Origin: Shewanella sp. KX20019
GTDB taxonomy: Bacteria; Pseudomonadota; Gammaproteobacteria; Enterobacterales; Shewanellaceae
DNA length: 64,000 nt
Direction: 5' to 3'
Assembly: GCF_016757755.1 (NCBI RefSeq)
Contig: NZ_CP068437.1
Location: forward strand, 248,001 to 312,000
Shown here: positions 54,701 to 61,698 of the stretch, one piece after another
Layout of the letters: every line of letters begins with the position of its first letter
Numbering within the stretch: position 1 is the stretch's first letter
Program-made: the position numbers and the translations under genes
Notes under the pieces: model-generated
What the model saw: only the letters and a program-made list of their open reading frames with translations
Database searches by the model: none
What the model was told of the DNA's origin: nothing

Positions 54701-54952
54701 GTATTTTATTAGCGATTGTTCGGTTTTATTTGCTTGTTTGCTATGCGGTTTTTCTTGCCATTGCGGTAGACTATCGATTAACGCAGGACTGGCTAAATAC
54801 AAGGCTTCTTGTATGCCTGGCATATCTAGCCAAGCGTTAAGCTGTACTCGCATCTCTTCTCGGTCAGTTGAAATATTGCTGAGCTCTTCAAGGGGCAAGC
54901 GTGGCGCTCGGATCACAAAAAAGCTTTCATTTTTAGCTAAGGGCTTGGTCAT
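51791..54952 (-). CDS. lanB: Full-length class I lanthipeptide dehydratase LanB
   Basis: 1053 residues: both parts of a NisB-type enzyme. The glutamylation domain carries RPTPFGLFSG at residues 91-100, the LanB N-terminal hallmark; the C-terminal elimination domain (from about 790) carries FFIRYGDPDWHIRLRF (801-816), YEREVERYGG (852-861) and MHNNR near residue 1000. It should activate core Ser/Thr with glutamyl-tRNA and eliminate to dehydroalanine/dehydrobutyrine. It follows lanC by 10 bases and is transcribed away from the three precursor genes. Unusual: such LanB/LanC pairs with a peptidase-transporter are far more typical of Gram-positives and Bacteroidetes. Confidence 0.92.
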   Translation of the reverse strand: MTKPLAKNESFFVIRAPRLPLEELSNISTDREEMRVQLNAWLDMPGIQEALYLASPALIDSLPQWQEKPHSKQANKTEQSLIKYFIRMSSRPTPFGLFSGIALGNVTQDTRIVSQHYLQDSRKTRLDMFYLSALKSRVASQAIRDDAMRYHPNSSHYFVAEQCRYIESYQSNDDQQYRLSAIAADEYFLTALKLSKQGISFSSLVKQFQIAHPAATTVDIEPYVEQLITESILVAKLPLPLTGYSPDSSLIDTFNAIKKAEYADQLATGLFHLQRFDQKSTVSINEYQAVTHSLSNELVKPNEGKLFQTDIIRQFNSCELSQVEVDTLAEHLNLLHKSHQRPYSPFTDFIQKFNQRFEGQFVPLDLLLDEESGIGFSNETGYEAPLIAGINLGRQNNRSQAEASSTPLELEIERTYSAPNISTIGTISISATNLTKQIKTLKEDTSLPASFAAMVSCYYDKNQRIIMKYNGCYGPSAANLLGRFCHLDDKLKTKLIAHLKQEERHSPDVIFAEIAHVPEGRPGNVIARPHLRDYEITFMADSSLDEDKQITLSDLYVWVENNEVKLWSKKLNKQVVPRLSCAHNYSDRSLSGYKFLSMLQNQSTSLPRFSKPTSLDNAVFCPRIMLDNLILAEKSWQIPREELEKLYQAEQINDKQWSKLQQKYRLENWVLFAVSDHVLQLDLTNPAMLAILLSESKGLKHIPLKEVLSQTLTPVVSNAQGQHFNSEIIIPFFNEQAAKLACLHEDPLKNIEAKNITRRFAPGSEWLSLKIYSGNTTVENLLSEQLLPLIEQHAELFNKWFFIRYGDPDWHIRLRFQGSPEKLYGQLLPLLNSVFEPMLAANQLHRVEMSTYEREVERYGGPEAMELVEALFMADSQLIAAMLQQIDEHGEDMRWRLAALTCNKLFNIFDYNDDDTLSLLTRLRTGFGSEFNESAMLRKQLGNRFREKQHQLADDMAKLGNLVTETALSPSQLELHKLLQQWQVLADPMIANLKLLQKEGKLNCSFDTLINSLLHMHNNRVFKAYNREQELVVHDFTRRFYFSKIQRNKKIAN

Positions 54953-54962
54953 AAGTAATCCT

Positions 54963-56186
54963 TTACGTCAATAGCAGGCTGTCTGCCCAGTCTGCGTTAC
55001 CAGTGGTTGCGGTAATTAAAGCCAAACCTATACCGGCATAACCGGTAAGAAACCCAGTATCTTGTTCATATTGCAAAGATATTCCAGAATAGGCATTCAA
55101 TCCTGCAAGGCCGCCTTCTGTGAATCGTTGTAGAGTGAAATCTAACCAGCGTAAGGCGGCTTGTTCGAGCTCTGGCTCATCGAGTATCTCGTTAAGCAGT
55201 TGGAACATGACGATCAGCCCACTACTGCCATGACAAAGTCCGGCATCAAAAATACTGCCATTGTCGGCGGTTCTTTTACTGGTTCTGATGGCTATATGGC
55301 GGGCCGCTTCAGTAAACCGGTCTAGGTTAAGGTCTCGGCCTACGCGTGCCAGCGTTAATGCGATAGGTAGATCGCCATAGCACCACCCCAGCCTGGCGAT
55401 GCTGTCTGAGCCCGCTACTGAAGGAAAACCCAATTCGCCTTCATCGGTGGTTATTTGCTGTTCAAGAAGCCAGTTACAGCTTCGGACGAGTAGCGTTTGC
55501 ACTCGATGTTCAAGCTGAGGAATTTTTATGGCCGGTAAGATGGCGGCAATAATACCGGGTACACCATGAGCTAGGCCCAAGTTAAACTCTATTTCATCAA
55601 GGTTTTCAGTGTTTAGCCTGAAAACCGAGTGGCTGGCTTGATGCCAAGATAACTGTTGTTCATTTACCTGTATGGCCAACGACTCATAGTGGGTGATGAT
55701 TTTTTCATATAGGCGCGGGTCTGTAGAGCGCTTAAGTCGCCTAGCGGCATAGACAGCAACACCCGCCAATCCCAGTACATATTCAAGCTCACCCTGCCAC
55801 TGCGGTGTACTCAAGGCGGTAATCATTAGCTCGTCCAAGGTGTTGCAAAATTCGATATCATAGTCATCACCCTGTTGTTGGTTGAGAAACTCTAGTGTCC
55901 AACCGATACCGCAAATTCCTTTACTTATTTCTAGAGTTAATCTGCCAATTGATAGCTTGTTTACAAGGTTTGCTATTTCGTCATTCAGAGTTTTCTCAAT
56001 CTGAGCAGAACTGGTGTTGCTTATTGTCTCGGATAGATATAAATATGATAACTGGCCTGTCCGACCTCCTAGGAAACTGTTGGTTACAGCGGGGTAACTA
56101 ATAATAGAACCAGAAAAGTCATGATGAATACTCTTGATGATATCTCGATTTGATAAAGATATATTTAATGGCGTAATCAGGGGCAT
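54963..56186 (-). CDS. lanC: Lanthipeptide cyclase LanC
   Basis: 407 residues with the alpha/alpha toroid repeats (LGLAGVAVYAARR, GLAHGVPGIIAAI, GWCYGDLPIALTLA, GLCHGSSGLIVMF, GYAGIGLALI). Zn ligands Cys269, Cys318 and His319 and the catalytic-type His207 are present, so it should close thioether rings from Cys onto dehydrated residues. Starts with a weak ribosome site, 265 bases from the divergent first precursor gene. Confidence 0.92.
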   Translation of the reverse strand: MPLITPLNISLSNRDIIKSIHHDFSGSIISYPAVTNSFLGGRTGQLSYLYLSETISNTSSAQIEKTLNDEIANLVNKLSIGRLTLEISKGICGIGWTLEFLNQQQGDDYDIEFCNTLDELMITALSTPQWQGELEYVLGLAGVAVYAARRLKRSTDPRLYEKIITHYESLAIQVNEQQLSWHQASHSVFRLNTENLDEIEFNLGLAHGVPGIIAAILPAIKIPQLEHRVQTLLVRSCNWLLEQQITTDEGELGFPSVAGSDSIARLGWCYGDLPIALTLARVGRDLNLDRFTEAARHIAIRTSKRTADNGSIFDAGLCHGSSGLIVMFQLLNEILDEPELEQAALRWLDFTLQRFTEGGLAGLNAYSGISLQYEQDTGFLTGYAGIGLALITATTGNADWADSLLLT

Positions 56187-56368
56187 AAGTAAATTCTTTG
56201 GTTGATTTGATTTATATTGGCAAAGTGGTTCGCTTTAATTTATTCTCCTTAATATACATCAATAATAATATATTTCACGTCAAAAATATTATAAAGACCA
56301 AGTTTTCTAGCGCCTAGGATAATACTGTCGTTAACTAATTTCAGCGCGTGGGAAGTATCGTAAATATT

Positions 56369-56397
56369 TTGACTTTGTTATTTCATTGAAGTATGCT
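56369..56397 (+). promoter_or_regulatory. Sigma-70 promoter of the first precursor gene
   Basis: TTGACT (56369-56374), exactly 17 bases, TATGCT (56392-56397): five of six -35 bases and four of six -10 bases match consensus at the ideal spacing. Transcription would start near 56404, giving a leader of roughly 48 bases before the ATG at 56452. Confidence 0.68.
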
Positions 56398-56451
56398 CAT
56401 TTTACGTACTGAATGAGTCGGTACAATAAGCGAAAAAATAGGGAAATCTGA

Positions 56452-56652
56452 ATGAAACTTCATTTGAACAAAAAGAAACTTAAAAATCTTTCAAAAGATT
56501 GTGCGGCATTACCAAGAAATGTAACTCCACAAGTAGCTGGCGGCTCTTTTGAGTGTGGAATGTATACAGATAATTGTGGTGATGTTACAGGCGGTTGCTT
56601 AACAGGATGGAGCGAATTTCAAAATAAGTGCGTTGAATCGTATATTTGCTAA
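56452..56652 (+). CDS. lanA1: Lanthipeptide precursor 1
   Basis: 66 residues. Leader: MKLHLNKKKLKNLSKD then LPRNVTPQVAGG (residues 1-31), ending in a double-glycine site. Core of 35 residues (SFEC ... SYIC) has five Cys (core positions 4, 11, 18, 29, 35) and Ser/Thr at 1, 8, 15, 20, 23, 32. Four Cys stand exactly three after a Ser/Thr (1-4, 8-11, 15-18, 32-35), the spacing of small lanthionine rings; the fifth (29) can use Ser23 or Thr20. AGGGA ribosome site. A Cys is also present in the leader (residue 17). Confidence 0.88.
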   Translation: MKLHLNKKKLKNLSKDCAALPRNVTPQVAGGSFECGMYTDNCGDVTGGCLTGWSEFQNKCVESYIC

Positions 56653-56708
56653 CTTTTATATTAGGACAATATAATCTCCTATGATAAGTAGTAAACACAT
56701 TGTTTTTA

Positions 56709-56742
56709 CTATAAAGCTACCATCAATTAGGTAGCTTTATAG
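56709..56742 (+). terminator. Hairpin after lanA1
   Basis: A perfect 13-base stem (56709-56721 with 56730-56742) and an 8-base loop, 56 bases after the lanA1 stop. The T-tract after it is weak, so it may attenuate rather than stop transcription. Confidence 0.65.
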
Positions 56743-57393
56743 ATATTTTGTCGCTAGGTAATTTGAACATCACTGCTCACCAATCTTCTTTGGTTTTAAA
56801 TTTAATTAATGTAATGGCCTAAATCCGTGGTATTTTTTACTTAGTCGATTCTTCTTGCTTAAACTAACATAGTTTTATGATTTTTCAATCTGATATTACT
56901 TTTTTGATGCTTGATATATAGCGTATGCTTTAAATTTATTAATTTCTGGTACGCTGCTATCACATGAAGATAAGCTCTGTTCAGATCAAAGTTGGCAATA
57001 GTAATTTTAATACGTATTTAATCAACGTTACGGAGCCATAATCTGTTGCAGATAGTGTCTTTTGAGTGGGGTTGCCCTGCATTAAAAAGTACACTAGTGC
57101 TGTTCAGGTAATACCCATGTTCTCACTATTATCCATGGGTTCTAAATGTTAATAGCTGCAATTTTTTTGAATGAGCTTATCAGCTTTAAAATAAGGTGCG
57201 TGACACTGCGTAAGTTGTTGTTTGTTATGTGTGTTACGCTAGGTTTAAGAACTGGTGGTTAAATGGCTTAATGAGTACTTTTGTAGTATTTACAAAATTA
57301 CTTAACGTACGTAGTTTATTTGTGGTGACAGCAACTCGTTATTTTTATGTCTTGGGCTGTCACTTGTTGAATTTAACTAATTTGGGGATAAAC
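56743..57393. other. Gene-free AT-rich gap between lanA1 and lanA2
   Basis: 651 bases, low in G+C, without a convincing gene or another precursor on either strand. It includes a 7-base inverted repeat (57114-57120 with 57135-57141). The promoter of lanA2 is presumably within it but could not be fixed. Base composition differs from the flagellar genes and suggests acquired DNA. Confidence 0.6.
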
Positions 57394-57564
57394 ATGAAAC
57401 TAGTACTTAAGAAGAGTCAGTTAAAAAACCTAACTAAAGATAATGCAGTTCTTCCTGATGACGCGACTGCTAAGATAGCAGGCGCTGGTGCCCGCCCTAC
57501 TGCCGATGCTTATTGCCTCTCTGGTAAGGTTAATACTTGCGCTCCTCGATGTGGTCGTCCATAA
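57394..57564 (+). CDS. lanA2: Lanthipeptide precursor 2
   Basis: 56 residues from the ATG at 57394, which has GGGGAT four bases upstream; a longer in-frame reading from 57229 is not credible because it adds a hydrophobic segment before the leader. Leader MKLVLKKSQLKNLTKDNAVL ... AKIAGA (31 residues), with GA in place of GG at the cleavage site. Core GARPTADAYC...RCGRP has Cys at 10, 18 and 22 and Thr/Ser at 5, 12 and 17. Confidence 0.85.
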   Translation: MKLVLKKSQLKNLTKDNAVLPDDATAKIAGAGARPTADAYCLSGKVNTCAPRCGRP

Positions 57565-57594
57565 GTAAATATTTGACTTGGTTAAGGTCAGTAT

Positions 57595-57624
57595 AAAAAG
57601 CCAAACAGCTATGTTTGGCTTTTT
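57595..57624 (+). terminator. Rho-independent terminator of lanA2
   Basis: AAAAAGCCAAACA (57595-57607), 4-base loop, TGTTTGGCTTTTT (57612-57624) with T residues following to 57625. Strong intrinsic terminator 31 bases after the stop. Confidence 0.9.
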
Positions 57625-57845
57625 TGTTATATATACTTCTATGAGTATATTTATGCTGTAATTAATTCACGCTTGAATTTACTTTCAAACCTTCAAGTAT
57701 AGTGGGCGTTAGTGATGAAATCAGTACTTATGTGGTATTTATTATTTCACTCGATGCCAGTAGTTTTGTTGTGAAGTGACGAGGAATCGTTATTTTAACG
57801 TACTGCTATGAACACTGATGAAATTTAACTAGTTTAGAGGTGAAT

Positions 57846-58016
57846 ATGAAATTCTTACTCAAGAAAAGTCGGTTGAAAAACTTAACTAAGGATAATGCAA
57901 CGCTTCCTGGCTACATGACAGATAAAATAGCGGGTGGTGACTCTCGGCATTCTTATGATGCATATTGCCGCTCGGGCATGAATAATAGTTGTCCAGGTAA
58001 ATGTAATCCTCCATAA
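57846..58016 (+). CDS. lanA3: Lanthipeptide precursor 3
   Basis: 56 residues, shorter than usual gene-finder limits. GAGGTGA ribosome site. Leader MKFLLKKSRLKNLTKDNATL ... DKIAGG is nearly the same as in precursor 2, with a true double Gly at residues 30-31. The 25-residue core DSRHSYDAYC...KCNPP shares with precursor 2 the pattern DAYC, SG, and Cys at 10, 18 and 22, with Ser at 5, 12 and 17. The surrounding DNA is also similar to that around lanA2, so this is a tandem duplicate. Confidence 0.85.
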   Translation: MKFLLKKSRLKNLTKDNATLPGYMTDKIAGGDSRHSYDAYCRSGMNNSCPGKCNPP

Positions 58017-58161
58017 TTCAACCTATGGCTGATTTTGTATGCTGTATAGAAATCAAGAGGCAATGTTTGGCTTTTATTTTATACATACCTTAAATTCTGC
58101 TAGGGTTTAATTCGGCTACTACTGACTGTTTTGTCGGTCGCTATCTATTTTTATTCGTGAA

Positions 58162-60291
58162 CTAAATTATTGTTGGAGATATGACTTCAGTATTGCCAGT
58201 TAGCAGTAAACTAATCTCTCTATCGGCAGAAGCGATTGTTTCTTTACGGTGGGCAATAATGACTCGAGTTATTTTCATCTGTTTTATAGCTCGATTAATA
58301 TCGCTTTCTAGAGCGGTATCTAAGTGACTGGTCGCTTCATCCATAAACAGTATTTTCGGTCGTTTATATAGTGCCCTAGCAAGAATGATCCGCTGTTTCT
58401 GCCCACCCGACAAGCTTGAGCCCATATCACCAATGAGGCTGTGATAACCCATTGGCATATTGCTAATATCATCGTGAATAGCGGCCATGTCAGCACAATA
58501 GACTAGGTGCTCCATATCTATTTTGTCATCAAAGAAGGCAATGTTGTCGGCAACGCTGCCTGATAGCAATTCGTCATTCTGCATAACGGCGGCTATCTGT
58601 TGACGATAGTGTTTATGACCGATTTGAGACAGTGGAATGCCATCAATCAATACCTCACCTTTATAGGGGGTGTCTAACCCCAACATCACTTTTAATAAGG
58701 TCGATTTACCGCAGCCCGATGGCCCCGTTATGGCCACTGACTCGCCAGCTTTAATATCCAGACTGATGTCATTAAGCACGTCTGGAGTCGCATCACTGTA
58801 TTTAAAAGAGAGGTTTCTAAGTGTGATCCCCCCTTGGATCTCTGTGGTGACCTGTTGTTCACTCAGTGTCTCTTTTGGCTCCAAGGCGATATCGGCGATG
58901 CGCTCAAAATGCAGGCTGAGCATCTTAAACTCAATCAGTTTGTCGATCAGGTTCTGTGCCTTGGTCATAAATTGGGTTTTGTACGCCATAAAGGCAAACA
59001 GCATTCCGGTGCTAAACCCGCCTTGAATAACCAGTGTCGCGGCCACGTATATCACCAGAATGTTTTCACAACCGAAGAGCAGCCGATTAATCGCACTAAA
59101 TGATAAGTTGAAATTACCTAAGCGAATATTTTGGTTAATGGCGGCGGCATAGCGATTTTGCCATTGGCCTTCACGCTTAGCTTCTGAACCAAATAGTTTA
59201 ATGGTTTGAATGCCCCGTACCGTCTCCATAAAATTGCTGTTTTCCTCAGCATGGGCAATGATCTCTTGTTCGGAAATCGCTCTAAAGGGCTGATACATTG
59301 CCGCTCGAATGATGGCATATAGCACAACGGCGATGAGTACAATGGCAGACAACAGGGGGCTGTAGTAAAAGATCATAAATAGCGTGAGCAGAGCCATGAT
59401 GCCGTCAATAATTGACTCAACCACGCCTGTCGTTAACAACTCTTTCACCTGTTGCAATGAGCCAAAGCGCGAGACAATGTCGCCCATATGGCGTTTCTCA
59501 TAATACTGTAACGGCAACCGGATCAAATGGTGAAATAGATTTGATCCCAGCTGTATATTCATCAGGTTGCCAAAGTGGAGTAGGGCGAGGCCACGTAGTG
59601 CATTGGTGGCAATTTCAAATAGCAGTACCATAAAAAATCCAACTGCCAGCACAATCAGTAGCGACGTGTCCTTACTGATCACCACGTCGTCAATGACAAG
59701 TTGTATATAGTAGGGTGTAATGAGAGCAAAGCATTGCAGCAGTAACGACAACGAAAAAATAAGAACTAATGAGCTTTTTAGCCCAATTATTTTACTCCAA
59801 AAATCGGAGAATTTAAGATTGGCAGCTGGTTTTTTTTGTTGGAACTCTTTGGTTGGCCTAAGCTCGAGCGCTATACCTGTAAAGTGCTTTGAGGCTTCTT
59901 CAATTGATAACTTCTTGACCCCTGAAGCGGGGTCATGGATCACTATGTGATTGCGACTAACCGATTTAAGTACCACGAAATGGTTTAGATCCCAATGCAA
60001 AATACACGGTACATCTAAGCAGGGTAGGTCTTCAAGGTCGATTTTTAGCGGTCGCGTGGTTAATGCCATTTGCTCAGCAAATTGCATGATATCGAGCAAT
60101 GTAGCCCCTTCAAGCGAAAGCTGAAAGCGCTGGCGCATCTCATTGAGTTGCATTGCATGGCCGTAGTAGCCGGCAATCATTGTCAGGCAGGTGAGGCCGC
60201 ACTCTGTTGCTTCTGACTGCCTAATCATTGGCAGCTTTCTTTTATTCCAGAAGCTCAATTTGCTTGCTGAATTTACTACTACGTCGTCCAT
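58162..60291 (-). CDS. lanT: C39-peptidase ABC exporter for the lanthipeptides
   Basis: 709 residues from the ATG at 60291 (AGGA upstream; a TTG at 60312 is the alternative). N-terminal C39 peptidase: Gln25, Cys31 (QSEATECGLTCLTMIAGYYG), His in LHWDLNHFVVL and Asp in HDPASG, the catalytic set; then a six-helix membrane domain and an ATPase with GPSGCGKST, LSGGQKQR and ILFMDEAT. It should cut the precursors after GG/GA and export the product. It stands in reverse to the precursors, next to its HlyD partner. Confidence 0.93.
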   Translation of the reverse strand: MDDVVVNSASKLSFWNKRKLPMIRQSEATECGLTCLTMIAGYYGHAMQLNEMRQRFQLSLEGATLLDIMQFAEQMALTTRPLKIDLEDLPCLDVPCILHWDLNHFVVLKSVSRNHIVIHDPASGVKKLSIEEASKHFTGIALELRPTKEFQQKKPAANLKFSDFWSKIIGLKSSLVLIFSLSLLLQCFALITPYYIQLVIDDVVISKDTSLLIVLAVGFFMVLLFEIATNALRGLALLHFGNLMNIQLGSNLFHHLIRLPLQYYEKRHMGDIVSRFGSLQQVKELLTTGVVESIIDGIMALLTLFMIFYYSPLLSAIVLIAVVLYAIIRAAMYQPFRAISEQEIIAHAEENSNFMETVRGIQTIKLFGSEAKREGQWQNRYAAAINQNIRLGNFNLSFSAINRLLFGCENILVIYVAATLVIQGGFSTGMLFAFMAYKTQFMTKAQNLIDKLIEFKMLSLHFERIADIALEPKETLSEQQVTTEIQGGITLRNLSFKYSDATPDVLNDISLDIKAGESVAITGPSGCGKSTLLKVMLGLDTPYKGEVLIDGIPLSQIGHKHYRQQIAAVMQNDELLSGSVADNIAFFDDKIDMEHLVYCADMAAIHDDISNMPMGYHSLIGDMGSSLSGGQKQRIILARALYKRPKILFMDEATSHLDTALESDINRAIKQMKITRVIIAHRKETIASADREISLLLTGNTEVISPTII

Positions 60292-60318
60292 GTTGGTAGT
60301 CCTGTCAATCAAGTGCTG

Positions 60319-61563
60319 TTAGAGTTTTCCATGAAGGCTAAAAATAGGATCAAATAACCAAGCTAATAATGATCTTCGCTCGACGATGATATCTGCATCT
60401 AGCATCATATCTGCTCGTAGCGGGGTTTTTTTCCCATAGGCGATGATCTCTTGTACCGATAGGCTGACGACCACTCGATAAGATGGATCTTTAATCATTC
60501 CTGGCAGCTCAGTCTCTTCAGGCAAGATAACATTGGAACTGACTTCAATGATTTCGCCGTCAAAAATACCGAATTTTTCATAGGGAAAAGCATGGTAGCG
60601 AAGCCTGACTTGTTGGCCCATTTCGATAAAACCAAATGCGGAGGTGGGAATAAAGAGTACTGCCTGCATCTTGCTATTTTCGGGAAGCACACTTAATAAG
60701 AATTGCTGGCTACTTACTGATTTACCAACCTTAGTCAGAATGCCAGTAATCTTGCCACTCATCGGTGCCCTTAACTCTGCCAACGACTCTTGCTCAACAA
60801 TTGCTAGGCTTAGTTGCGCTTCAGTGAGCTGACTTTGTAACTGGTCAAGCACTTTTGCGTGCTCTATTGGTAGCTGCGACAGCTGATTAACTATTTGGCT
60901 AAGCTCATTATTGAGCGTCAGTTTTTGCGAGTGAGTGCTTGAACTCTGCTGTTTAATCGTAAGAGAGGTGTCTATCTGTCGGTTAAGATCGAGTTTGGAG
61001 GTATAGCCTTGCTCAGCAAGCACCGCCATCTGCTCGGAAACGCTATTATTTATCTCAATACGCTGATTGATGATCTCACTCTGGCGCTCAAGTTCGTCTA
61101 GTTTGGCCGATATATTGCGTTTACTGTGGGTTAGGTTTTGGATTTGCAGGGTGTTTTTCGAGTGTTGTTTGTTGATTTGCAGAGTCAGCATATTGATTTG
61201 GAACTGATATTGATCGATACGTGAACGGTTTAACTCGAAACCATCTATCCCATGTTTTAGCGATTCTACTCGTAAAATAGGTTGACCTTTTTTTACGCGC
61301 TCCCCCTCTGTGACCAGCACTATTTTGACAATTCCAGATTGCGGTGAAGTTAGTTTAAGCAAGCCGCTATCGGGCTGAACAACGCCAATGACTCGCTCTT
61401 TTTTACTGTATTCACCGGTGGCCAAAAATATGATACTGAAGACGAGAATAGTCACGAGTAACAACGCTAACCACTTAAACGCGGCAGGCTGTATTAGGCT
61501 AACAGTTCCGTCTAAACGGTTAACTTTATGCCGCATGACTTCTTGTCTAAATAACTGTTCCAT
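60319..61563 (-). CDS. HlyD-family adaptor of the exporter
   Basis: 414 residues: short cytoplasmic N-terminus, one membrane helix (about 31-48), a lipoyl-like half (LLKLTSPQSGIVKIVLVTEGERVKKGQPILRVE), a long coiled coil (110-260), the second lipoyl half (APMSGKITGILTKVGKSVSSQQ) and a C-terminal beta domain. It resembles CvaA-type adaptors and links the exporter to an outer-membrane channel (TolC, elsewhere). Upstream of the exporter gene by 28 bases. Confidence 0.93.
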   Translation of the reverse strand: MEQLFRQEVMRHKVNRLDGTVSLIQPAAFKWLALLLVTILVFSIIFLATGEYSKKERVIGVVQPDSGLLKLTSPQSGIVKIVLVTEGERVKKGQPILRVESLKHGIDGFELNRSRIDQYQFQINMLTLQINKQHSKNTLQIQNLTHSKRNISAKLDELERQSEIINQRIEINNSVSEQMAVLAEQGYTSKLDLNRQIDTSLTIKQQSSSTHSQKLTLNNELSQIVNQLSQLPIEHAKVLDQLQSQLTEAQLSLAIVEQESLAELRAPMSGKITGILTKVGKSVSSQQFLLSVLPENSKMQAVLFIPTSAFGFIEMGQQVRLRYHAFPYEKFGIFDGEIIEVSSNVILPEETELPGMIKDPSYRVVVSLSVQEIIAYGKKTPLRADMMLDADIIVERRSLLAWLFDPIFSLHGKL

Positions 61564-61698
61564 GTATATCCGTATGTTTGTTCTGGTTTAAAGTGAGTAT
61601 CCAAATTACCCAATATTTTATTCTATCCCATTAAAAATAATATCGAAAGTGAAACAAATTTTCACGGGTGTCGCTCACGAAGCGGGCTGCAGAAATTA

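Noticed and set aside
57114..57141. Operator for lanA2
   Set aside because: A single 7-base inverted repeat with a 14-base loop, over 250 bases from the gene, is not enough evidence.
57229..57393. Longer reading of precursor 2 starting at 57229
   Set aside because: It adds a hydrophobic 55-residue stretch before a complete leader; the ATG at 57394 has a good ribosome site and matches the other two precursors.
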